DNA of 28,191 nucleotides, from assembly GCA_023512255.1 (NCBI GenBank), contig JAILZY010000045.1, forward strand, positions 1-28,191. The letters run 5' to 3'. The position numbers and the translations under genes were made by a program. A model generated the notes under the pieces. It was given only the letters and a program-made list of their open reading frames with translations, ran no database searches and was not told the DNA's origin. Below are positions 18,153 through 25,380 of the stretch, piece by piece; positions within the stretch are counted from its first letter, which is position 1, and every line of letters begins with the position of its first letter. Source of the DNA: a bacterium. Lineage in GTDB: Bacteria > SZUA-182 > DTGQ01.

Positions 18153-18184
18153 TAATTACGTAATTACGGCATATAATTACGGCA
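18153..18184. repeat. short tandem duplication over the 3' end of the 18177 gene
   Basis: TAATTACGGCA occurs at 18161-18171 and 18174-18184 (period 13), with a shorter TAATTACG at 18153-18160. The unit at 18174 contains the stop codon (complement 18177-18179) of the minus-strand gene, so the gene end including its stop has been copied downstream. Confidence 0.8.
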
Positions 18185-19235
18185 GTGGCCACTCCCAGTG
18201 ATAGAGCAGCTTATCATCAGCTCCTGAAACACTCTGGTCGATGATATCAAGATACATTTTCCCGGTTCGTGATTCTGACTGCTGCCAAACTTCAATACCG
18301 GCTACGGTGGCATAGGCGGCCTGATCCTGAAGGCTTATCTGGATCGTCTGGCAAGGGTGCAGATAGAGAGAAACTAGGCCATCTTGGCAGATTTCACCGC
18401 TTAGGGTAAAGGTTGAATGATGCCTTATCTGCCAAAGCTGCTCAGCCTGATAATCCTGTAAATCCTTTGGCGAGGGAGAAGAGGAGGTTTCGGCTGAGGA
18501 AGAATTCTCTGCCTGATCCCAGCGGGAGAAAGCCCTTTGAAAATACCCCTTACCTTTATTATTATCCTCACCCTTTCTGCCTAAGGTGGCATTTTGAACC
18601 AGAAAGGTCAGATTCCAGGGACTGCTAGGTCCATCAAGGTTAATCTTTCCGGCTAAATCGACTTCCGTGATCGTCTGCTCATTGCCCAGGATGCGGTTAG
18701 CCATAAAATCCACAAGCCCGGTTTTGGGATCATAATTCCAGCTCAGGTCATAATCCGGCCCCTTCTCGAGAAGGCTATTTAGGAGGTTTATGGGTAGGGC
18801 AGCCTGTCGTTCATCTTTCATCAAATAATCGAGGGCAGTAGCGAAAAAGCTATCTAATCTTTGATCTATATCGGTAGGAAGATTAAAACCTTCGGCAGAC
18901 AATTTGTCCAAAACAGCGTTAATCTGGTCTCTCATCCAGTGCACTGATGCCTCTTTGTCCAAGATCTGTCTGCCTGAGAGAGAAGTGCGGTTGATCCAAG
19001 CTGCTGGGGCGGCCAAAGAGTTTGAATCCGGTTGGGCATTATCAGGCTGGCGCCAGGTGAGCCTTTGCTTGAGGGAGGATAATGTCTTGCGAAGGGAGCT
19101 GCTGGCTCTAGAGTTTTCCCCACCTGAGGCAGAGGTCCGAGCGAGTCGAGACGAAAACTGACCAGCCCCGCTACTGGCTGGAAAGAAAAAGAGGGAAAAC
19201 AAAAACAGCCCAATCATCATCGCTTTTTTTCTCAT
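18177..19235 (-). CDS. secreted protein of unknown function (352 aa)
   Basis: A strong ribosome site (AAGGAGAG) precedes the ATG. The N-terminus is a clear signal peptide (MRKKAMMIGLFLFSLFFFPA, probable cleavage near SGAG). The mature protein begins with a basic Ser-rich stretch (about 25-70), then a helical region (WMRDQINAVLDKL..LDSFFATALDYLMKDE), then a beta-rich second half with VDLAGKINLDG and a WQIRHHSTFTLSG segment. No family is recognised. It sits alone on the minus strand between the chemosensory and exopolysaccharide operons, convergent to cheB. A periplasmic or extracellular location is predicted; a role with the polysaccharide system is only suggested by position. Confidence 0.7.
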   Translation of the reverse strand: MRKKAMMIGLFLFSLFFFPASSGAGQFSSRLARTSASGGENSRASSSLRKTLSSLKQRLTWRQPDNAQPDSNSLAAPAAWINRTSLSGRQILDKEASVHWMRDQINAVLDKLSAEGFNLPTDIDQRLDSFFATALDYLMKDERQAALPINLLNSLLEKGPDYDLSWNYDPKTGLVDFMANRILGNEQTITEVDLAGKINLDGPSSPWNLTFLVQNATLGRKGEDNNKGKGYFQRAFSRWDQAENSSSAETSSSPSPKDLQDYQAEQLWQIRHHSTFTLSGEICQDGLVSLYLHPCQTIQISLQDQAAYATVAGIEVWQQSESRTGKMYLDIIDQSVSGADDKLLYHWEWPLP

Positions 19236-19756
19236 GGCTTCTCTCCTTGTAGTGTCTGGTTTTTAGATGGCTGATTGCGGAACATTTAATAATTGCGGAA
19301 CATTTTAATATTTAATAAACAAGCTTTCCTGTTGGGAAAACTCTTATTTTACAGTTTGATAAACCTTTTTTCAGGCTGCCGAATGATTTTGTGGAAGAAT
19401 AATCTAGCTATGAAAACATAAATTGTTCGGCAGTTTCATGATTTATCTACTACGGGCAAGATACGAAGTAGCGACAGGAAAGCAGCGATAAAGTACATAT
19501 CAAGAGATGCTGGCTCGCAAAAAGAAAGAGAGCGCGGGCTAAGTTAATATATCTTATTATTTTTATTATTTAATTTTTAATTTTTATTCGATACCCAAAA
19601 TAGGGGCTGTAATCGAGAGGGCGAAGCTATGGCTGAAAGCTAGGGTAAAAGAGCAGCGCGATGGCTTATGATTCTAAGAAGTATAGTTTGCCATAAATTA
19701 TCAGGATCACACACAACACTCTAAAGTTAAGGAAAAAGAGAAGAAACTGACAGGCT
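19236..19756. promoter_or_regulatory. intergenic region upstream of the exopolysaccharide operon
   Basis: No gene is supported here. An 8-bp inverted repeat, CTGCCGAA at 19376-19383 and TTCGGCAG at 19426-19433, lies in the middle of the region. CTGCCGAA also follows cheB near 18083. A block at about 19600-19670 (AGAGGGCGAAGCTATGGCTG and following) is more GC-rich than its surroundings and could fold, but it does not match a riboswitch consensus I know. The region must hold the promoters of two divergent transcripts. Confidence 0.4.
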
Positions 19757-21541
19757 ATGAATCCAAAAGAGAAAAATGATACCATTGATTATTTAGCTCT
19801 TATTAAACGCCGCAAAAAGTATATCCTCATACCATTTGTGAGCATTTTTTTGACCTTCACCATTCTGGCTTTTGCTCTTCCACCTATTTATAAGTCAAGC
19901 TGCACCATTCTCATTGAAGGGCAGCAGGTTCCCCCAGACTTCATCCGCAGCACGGTCAACTCATTTGCCGAGCAGACCATACAGTTAATCACTCAGCAGA
20001 TCCAGAGCCGAAGCAAACTTCTTGAAATTATCAATCAGTTGAATCTCTATGCTGATCTTCGAAACAAGAAAACTATTGAGGAAATCATCGAAGAGATGAG
20101 GAGTTCTATCCAGCTCAAGATGATCAGCACCAAGATGTCTGGCAATCAAAATGACAAGTCAACCAGTGCCACAATAGCCTTCAGCCTATCTTTTGAGGGC
20201 AAGGATCCTGAAAAAGTTCAGAAGGTTACCGATCTTCTCGCCTCTCTTTATCTGGAAGAGAATCTAAAGACCAGAGAGAGAAGGGCCAAGACCACCTCTG
20301 AATTCATTGAGGCTGAGCTGAAAAATCTGAATGAAAGCATTACTCAACTGGAAACCAAGATCGCTCAGTTCAAGGAAAAGCACTTTCTTGATCTTCCCGA
20401 AATGAGGCAAACTAACCTACAGATGGTTCAGAGCCTAGAGCGCGAGTTAGCCAATGTGCAGCAGCAGATAGAGAATGTCGAAAGTCGTAGGGTCTATCTC
20501 GAAGGGCTTTTGTCTACGGTTGAGCCCTATCTGTCTAAAGATGGAAAAGCCTCATCTGAGAACACCTCTTTAGCCAAACAGAAGCTGATCGCTCTCTATA
20601 CTGATTACCTGGCCATGGAAGGGTCTCTTTCGGAAAAGCATCCTGATATGATCAGGATCAAAAAACAGATCAAATCGCTGGAGCAGGAGGTCAGCTTTAA
20701 GGACGCCCTTGAGGTCAAGCAGCAAAAGCTTCGGGAGTTGAAGGCTGAGTTGGCTGCCAAGAAGGCTGTATTTTCAGCCGGGCATAAGGATGTAGTGATG
20801 CTGACCAAGACGATTGAACACCTTGAGAATGATATTGCTCAAATGACTAAAGAGGAGCCTGTTACTCGCAGAATAATTGAAGGGATAATTGAAGCACCAC
20901 GCAATCCAGCCTATGTCAATATTACTACCCAAATCGAGACTGCCCGCTTGGAGCTTGAGTCGCTGAAAAAGAATAGAATCGCTCTGCAGGAGAAGATCAT
21001 GGAGTATCAGAAGCGACTTGAGATGGCGCCGCAGGTTGAGCTTGAATATAAGCTGCTCACCCGCGACTACGACAATGCTCGCAGCCGATATCAAGAGACC
21101 TTGAATAAGCTTATGGAAGCGAGGACCTCAGAGGCCCTGGAAAAAAATCAGAAAGCAGAGCGGCTTACCATCCTGGACCCTGCCTTTTACCCAGAAAAGC
21201 CGTATAAGCCGAATAGACTGGCCATTGTGCTAATTGGGTTTGTTCTGGCTCTGGGAGCTGGGGTCGGATGTGCTTCCATCAGGGAGTATACGGACCGGGC
21301 CATTTACTCTGAGGCAGCTCTTGCGGCCATAAGTCGAAAGCCCACCCTGGCTGTAATTTCCTTTATGGAGATTGCGGCGGATAAGGGAAAGAGGTTGGCG
21401 AAAAGCACAGTAGTAGCCATTGTGTTCCTGATCGCTGCTCTCATTGGTGCCCTGATGATCCATCTGTTTGTCATCCGGCTTGATATCCTGTGGTTTAAGG
21501 CCTTGCGATACGGATCACGCTTGATTTCAATAATATTTTAA
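19757..21541 (+). CDS. Wzz/GumC-type polysaccharide chain-length determinant
   Basis: This is an inner-membrane polysaccharide co-polymerase of 594 residues that helps set polymer length and link synthesis to export. An N-terminal Wzz domain follows TM1 (about 24-46, ending FALPPIYKSS). Long coiled coils occupy about 150-450 (for example LNESITQLETKIAQFKEK), followed by the LEYKLLTRDYDNARSRYQE motif typical of the family, a PYKPNRLAI segment before TM2 (about 487-507), and IREYTDRAIYSEAAL. A third hydrophobic segment (about 549-575) makes the C-terminus longer than the basic two-TM architecture. The kinase is encoded separately just downstream (79 bp), as in exosortase-linked and Gram-positive systems rather than the fused Wzc type. 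Confidence 0.9.
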   Translation: MNPKEKNDTIDYLALIKRRKKYILIPFVSIFLTFTILAFALPPIYKSSCTILIEGQQVPPDFIRSTVNSFAEQTIQLITQQIQSRSKLLEIINQLNLYADLRNKKTIEEIIEEMRSSIQLKMISTKMSGNQNDKSTSATIAFSLSFEGKDPEKVQKVTDLLASLYLEENLKTRERRAKTTSEFIEAELKNLNESITQLETKIAQFKEKHFLDLPEMRQTNLQMVQSLERELANVQQQIENVESRRVYLEGLLSTVEPYLSKDGKASSENTSLAKQKLIALYTDYLAMEGSLSEKHPDMIRIKKQIKSLEQEVSFKDALEVKQQKLRELKAELAAKKAVFSAGHKDVVMLTKTIEHLENDIAQMTKEEPVTRRIIEGIIEAPRNPAYVNITTQIETARLELESLKKNRIALQEKIMEYQKRLEMAPQVELEYKLLTRDYDNARSRYQETLNKLMEARTSEALEKNQKAERLTILDPAFYPEKPYKPNRLAIVLIGFVLALGAGVGCASIREYTDRAIYSEAALAAISRKPTLAVISFMEIAADKGKRLAKSTVVAIVFLIAALIGALMIHLFVIRLDILWFKALRYGSRLISIIF

Positions 21542-21583
21542 TCTCCTAAGCCTCTATTTCTCTATTTATTGTCAAGCCTGTAT

Positions 21584-21611
21584 TTATTGTCGAGAAGTTA
21601 TTGTCGAGAAG
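21584..21611. repeat. 14-bp tandem repeat before the BY-kinase ribosome site
   Basis: TTATTGTCGAGAAG occurs twice in perfect tandem (21584-21597, 21598-21611), with a degenerate copy near 21567. The second copy runs into the ribosome-binding site of the kinase gene, so the duplication sets the spacing of its leader. Confidence 0.8.
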
Positions 21612-21620
21612 GAAGGGGAT

Positions 21621-22433
21621 ATGACCAAGATCGAACAAACTCTGGAAGAGATGGTTAAGGCAGAGACAGAGGCTAAGCCTTTTAACCCTGCGGCCAGCCA
21701 TCCCTCTGATGATGAGAAGATCGGCATCTCGATCAGATATAAGCATACCAAAATCATGGAGGTAAGCGAGGCTACGCTCCTGAAAAACAGACTGCTGGCT
21801 TTTTTTGACCACACGCCCACTGCCGAGCAGTACAAGATATTAAAAACAACACTTTTGCAAAGGACAGCTCAGGCAGGTATGAATACCCTGATGGTTACCA
21901 GCACCCTCGAGGGCGAGGGCAAGAGCGTTACGGCGGCTAATCTGGCTATTAGCCTGGCTAAAGAACTCCATCAGACGGTTTTGCTGATCGATGCCGACTT
22001 GCGAAGACCATCGGTGCATACCCTTTTTGGTTTGCATCCTTCGGCCGGCTTATCCGATTATCTGCTTAACCAAAAGTCAGTGGCCGATCTCCTTATTACC
22101 CCCGGTATTGATAAATTGACGATTCTGCCCGGCAACAAAAGGCTCATCAACTCTACCGAGATCATGGGCTCTCTCAGAATGAGGGAGCTGGTAAGGGAGG
22201 TCAAGCATCGCTATCAGGACCGCTACATTATCTTTGACTCTCCTCCTGTCCTTGGTTGTGCTGATCCACTGATTTTGGCCGAATATGTTGATGGGATTAT
22301 CTTTGTTGTTGAGTATGGGAAGACCCAGCAGCCTCAGATTGAAAAAGCTTTGCATATCCTCCAGGGGAAAAACGTCATTGGGATGGTTTTAAATAAATAT
22401 CCCCGGGTGAAAGAACATAACTATTATTATTAA
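21621..22433 (+). CDS. CpsD/CapB-type tyrosine autokinase (BY-kinase)
   Basis: This cytoplasmic bacterial tyrosine kinase of 270 residues controls assembly with the Wzz-like partner encoded upstream. Walker A is STLEGEGKSVTAANLA (about 94-109), Walker A' is LLIDADLRRPSVH (about 121-133) and Walker B is IIFDSPPV (about 203-210). The C-terminus ends in three tyrosines (VKEHNYYY), a minimal autophosphorylation cluster. An N-terminal ~75-residue extension lacks a recognised domain. The start has AAGGAAGGGG upstream. The last five codons and stop are duplicated directly after the gene. Confidence 0.92.
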   Translation: MTKIEQTLEEMVKAETEAKPFNPAASHPSDDEKIGISIRYKHTKIMEVSEATLLKNRLLAFFDHTPTAEQYKILKTTLLQRTAQAGMNTLMVTSTLEGEGKSVTAANLAISLAKELHQTVLLIDADLRRPSVHTLFGLHPSAGLSDYLLNQKSVADLLITPGIDKLTILPGNKRLINSTEIMGSLRMRELVREVKHRYQDRYIIFDSPPVLGCADPLILAEYVDGIIFVVEYGKTQQPQIEKALHILQGKNVIGMVLNKYPRVKEHNYYY

Positions 22434-22500
22434 TAACATAACTATTATTATTAAAAATATAACCTACTATTATTAAAAGAATAACTATTATTTTTAATTT
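22416..22500. repeat. 21-bp repeats copying the tyrosine-tail codons
   Basis: The last codons of the kinase (His-Asn-Tyr-Tyr-Tyr-stop, from 22416) are followed in tandem by a near-exact second copy (22437-22457) and two more degenerate copies to about 22500. Because the unit is 21 bp, the copies stay in the kinase frame and would encode more tyrosine-rich tail if the stop at 22431-22433 were lost. Confidence 0.85.
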
Positions 22501-22534
22501 TATTAGAAAACTAAGAATTATTAGCGAGAGACTC

Positions 22535-23512
22535 ATGAGAAGAAGATCAACAATTCGTAACTCCAACAGCCAGTCTGAGAGCATTAGTAGCGGAAAAAGG
22601 CTTTTATTATCCAGCACGATTACGATGATGATATCACTATGTGTTATAATTATGCTTTTTTCTTCCTTCATTGAGGCTGAAACCATTCAATCAAATTCTC
22701 TCCAAAAGGGACAGGAGCCCAAGTCGGCCCAACAGCGCCGACCGCAGGATGATAATTACCGAATTGGCCCCGAGGATGTACTATTCATTTCGGTCTGGAG
22801 GAACGACCAGTTGAGTCGAGAGGTCGTGGTCAGACCCGATGGTAAGATTTCATTTCCCCTGCTGGATGATTTACCGGTAGCTGGATTGACCCCCTTGCAG
22901 GTAAAGGAAATAGTTACTAAAAAGCTTGCCCAGTTTGTTGAGGACCCTGAAGTAACTGTAATTTTGCAGGCCATTAATAGTTACAAGGTATACATTTCGG
23001 GAAACCCCAGTCTGGCTGGGGTGGTTAACCTAAGGAGAAAGACCAATTTGTTTCAGCTTCTGGCTATGATTGAAGAGAAGAAGGCCTTGAGCGAAGCTGT
23101 TGATCTTAAAAAAGCCTACATCTTGAGGGGAGGAAATCGGCTTTCAGTTGATTTTGAAAAATTATTAGAAGAAGGAGATGTAACTCAAAATATTGAAATT
23201 CTTCCTGATGACATGATCTATTTGCCTGATAATTTCGACCAGCGGATTACGGTTATTGGGGAAGTAGCCACTCCCAGGGTGATTCCGTTTCAGAGGGGAA
23301 TCAGGGTGCTCGATGCTGTACTCATGGCCGGAGGGCCGACTGAGGATGCGGATTTGAATGATACGAAAATCGTCAGACCAAAACCAGGTGAAGAAGAAAA
23401 GACTGAAACCATTAGGGTAAAATTGAAAGATGTCATAAAGAAGGGCAAGTTGCAGTATAACCTGACGCTACAGCCAAAGGATACGATCATAATCCCAGCC
23501 AGTGTTTTTTAA
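22535..23512 (+). CDS. Wza-type polysaccharide export protein (Poly_export/SLBB)
   Basis: This is a periplasmic/outer-membrane export component of 325 residues. After a hydrophobic signal segment (about 25-47) comes the Poly_export domain starting YRIGPEDVLFISVW with VVVRPDGKISFPLLDDL, then SLBB-type domains (YKVYISGNPSLAGVV; ITVIGEVATPRVIPF and VLDAVLMAGGPTEDAD) and a closing LQPKDTIIIP. No lipobox Cys is placed at the cleavage site, unlike E. coli Wza. Length and layout resemble export proteins of exosortase-linked loci. It overlaps the next gene by 11 nt. Confidence 0.9.
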   Translation: MRRRSTIRNSNSQSESISSGKRLLLSSTITMMISLCVIIMLFSSFIEAETIQSNSLQKGQEPKSAQQRRPQDDNYRIGPEDVLFISVWRNDQLSREVVVRPDGKISFPLLDDLPVAGLTPLQVKEIVTKKLAQFVEDPEVTVILQAINSYKVYISGNPSLAGVVNLRRKTNLFQLLAMIEEKKALSEAVDLKKAYILRGGNRLSVDFEKLLEEGDVTQNIEILPDDMIYLPDNFDQRITVIGEVATPRVIPFQRGIRVLDAVLMAGGPTEDADLNDTKIVRPKPGEEEKTETIRVKLKDVIKKGKLQYNLTLQPKDTIIIPASVF

Positions 23513-25034
23513 CCTGCCTGTCATTAAATGTATGGACTTTTATTGCCTCAAAATAGTTAAATTTTATACTTCCCTCATTGTGCTCCTTTCGGCAACTCTT
23601 TTTATGTCTGTGCCGATCGGATCGACAGAAGGCTCAAGGGTAGATAGTAAAAAAGATGATCATCTTGTGGCCGAAGCTACCACAGCCAGAGGATATGATA
23701 GCAATATATTTTTAACCAAAAAAGATCAAAAAGGCGCCTCGATGACCATCATCCGCCCACGGCTATCTTTGGCCTTGGAGCCAAAAGGTGCGCTCTTTCT
23801 CAATCTGAAGTATGAGGGTTATTTTAAATTTTATGATCGTGATGAGTATTCCAAAGAAAATCAACAGGATCAAACTGCCTCATGGGACCTTGGCTTCAAG
23901 CCAAGCCGAAAATTGCGCTTTGGAGTAAGGGGGGAGGATGTAGTCGGCTCGGTAAAGCGCGATGAGCGGCAGAATTTACTCAGGAGCAATGGCAATGTGG
24001 TCAAATTTAATAACCTGCTCACTACCCTTTACCTGGAGCAGGGAATTGGTGAGAGGTGGAATATTGATCTCTCCTGGACCGATACCGAAAGAGACTACAG
24101 TCACCAAGATAGTAAGGATTATGAGGACAGCAAAAGTCAGCGGACAGATGCAGCCCTTGAGTATAAGCTGAAAAAGAGTTTTTCCCTTAGAGCAGGATAT
24201 CGGCAGACCGCAGTCGACTTTCAGGAGACAACCTCAGACTATGGGGAGCAGGAAGGCTACGGTGGCTTTAGCTGGGAGGTAAAATCAGGGCTAAAGGTAA
24301 GCTATCTCTATGGTCAGGCTTGGCAGGAGTATGACTTTGGCGGACAAGACCAGAAGAAGGACCACTCAACCACTGATGCCCGCCTTGATCTTTCTCTTGG
24401 CCAAGGGACGACTATTAACGCTTCATACCTCAGGTCATCTAACTACATTTCTCTTTGGGACAACCAAAATAGCTCGTATATCTCTGACTCGATCTCAGTA
24501 AATGTCAGGCATAATCTGTTTGACCACAAGGTAAATCTGCTCTTGAGCGGAAGATACACGGTCTGTGAATTTGACTTGATTGAGAGAAAAGACAGGCTCT
24601 GGGCTGAAGATGTGCGGCTGGCCTGGCAGGTATTAAAGCCACTGCTGTTGATCCTGGATGGTAATTTTACCAAATCCCAGTATACCTATGATCTTAGCAG
24701 CAGGCAGGAATATCGAACCGATAGATCATGGAGCATGAGAGCTGGCCTGGATTGGAAAATTTTCAACTCCCTTCTGCTCTCCCTGAGCGATAGGTATACC
24801 TTGTTTAAATATCGTACGGAATATCAAGATAATCCTGACGACCTCACCCTTAGGAAAGATGGCTACTACGAAGCAAGTAGCCGCCTGGCCTATAGTCTCA
24901 ACAAAAGGATTGGCTTTGAGCTCCTGTATCAGTATCTGGAAAATAGATCGCAAGATCAGCGAACCCATAAGAATCTGGAAGATAAAGAATATATCGACCA
25001 CAGGTACAGTGCTGGTCTGAGGATAAGCTTTTAA
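23502..25034 (+). CDS. outer-membrane beta-barrel protein of the exopolysaccharide locus
   Basis: The 510-residue product has a signal peptide (SLIVLLSATLFMSVP) and then a long series of amphipathic beta-strands rich in aromatic, Asp and Arg residues (GYDSNIFLTKK, LDLSLGQGTTINASYLRSS, YTLFKYRTEY). It ends YSAGLRISF, with the terminal Phe expected of an outer-membrane beta-signal. It fits the uncharacterised barrel family seen in exosortase-associated polysaccharide loci and may form or line the export pore. The GTG at 23502 overlaps the upstream gene; an ATG at 23532 would also leave the signal peptide whole. Confidence 0.85.
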   Translation: MFFNLPVIKCMDFYCLKIVKFYTSLIVLLSATLFMSVPIGSTEGSRVDSKKDDHLVAEATTARGYDSNIFLTKKDQKGASMTIIRPRLSLALEPKGALFLNLKYEGYFKFYDRDEYSKENQQDQTASWDLGFKPSRKLRFGVRGEDVVGSVKRDERQNLLRSNGNVVKFNNLLTTLYLEQGIGERWNIDLSWTDTERDYSHQDSKDYEDSKSQRTDAALEYKLKKSFSLRAGYRQTAVDFQETTSDYGEQEGYGGFSWEVKSGLKVSYLYGQAWQEYDFGGQDQKKDHSTTDARLDLSLGQGTTINASYLRSSNYISLWDNQNSSYISDSISVNVRHNLFDHKVNLLLSGRYTVCEFDLIERKDRLWAEDVRLAWQVLKPLLLILDGNFTKSQYTYDLSSRQEYRTDRSWSMRAGLDWKIFNSLLLSLSDRYTLFKYRTEYQDNPDDLTLRKDGYYEASSRLAYSLNKRIGFELLYQYLENRSQDQRTHKNLEDKEYIDHRYSAGLRISF

Positions 25035-25260
25035 GTAATATTGATTAAAATAATAGTTTGACTTTAATAATACAATGCACTAATATATAACTAATGTGAG
25101 TCTTGAACGAGTATAGATATAGTTAAATGAGTGTAGATATATCTAAATGAGTATAGATATAGTTATATAGGAGTTTGATATAACTGAAATAAATAAAATA
25201 AAATCAAGTACAAACATAAACCCTCTCTAAGGCAACATGATTTTTTAACTTATAAATGAG
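25035..25260. other. AT-rich spacer with 20-bp tandem repeats
   Basis: Three 20-bp units, each starting GAGTRTAGATAT, lie in tandem at 25109-25128, 25129-25148 and 25149-25168. Nothing coding is seen. The arrangement of nearly two helical turns per unit would suit repeated binding of one protein; slippage is the simpler explanation. Confidence 0.7.
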
Positions 25261-25364
25261 CTATGCTTTTGTAATTTTTCTCCGAACCCTTGATTTTACT
25301 GGATTTACTACTAAAGTAACTTTCAAGGATTTCAAGATGTTAAGAAATTTCTGCAAAAGTGTAG
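25261..25364 (+). repeat. 105-bp class repeat with inverted ends, copy B
   Basis: This copy starts CTATGCTTTTGTA and ends TGCAAAAGTGTAG. It lies 16 bp before the start codon of the beta-helix gene and reads in the same direction. It pairs with the copy at 4095-4202, which precedes the 211-residue lipoprotein gene. Differences between the copies cluster in two inner stretches, while the ends and the central TTGATTTTACTGGATTT are kept. Confidence 0.8.
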
Positions 25365-25380
25365 TGAATGAGGCTAAAAA

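Noticed and set aside
19600-19680. Possible c-di-GMP (GEMM) riboswitch before the exopolysaccharide operon
   Set aside because: The block has GGGCGAAGCTATGG, vaguely like the GEMM core, but the paired stems and conserved GCAAACC part are missing.
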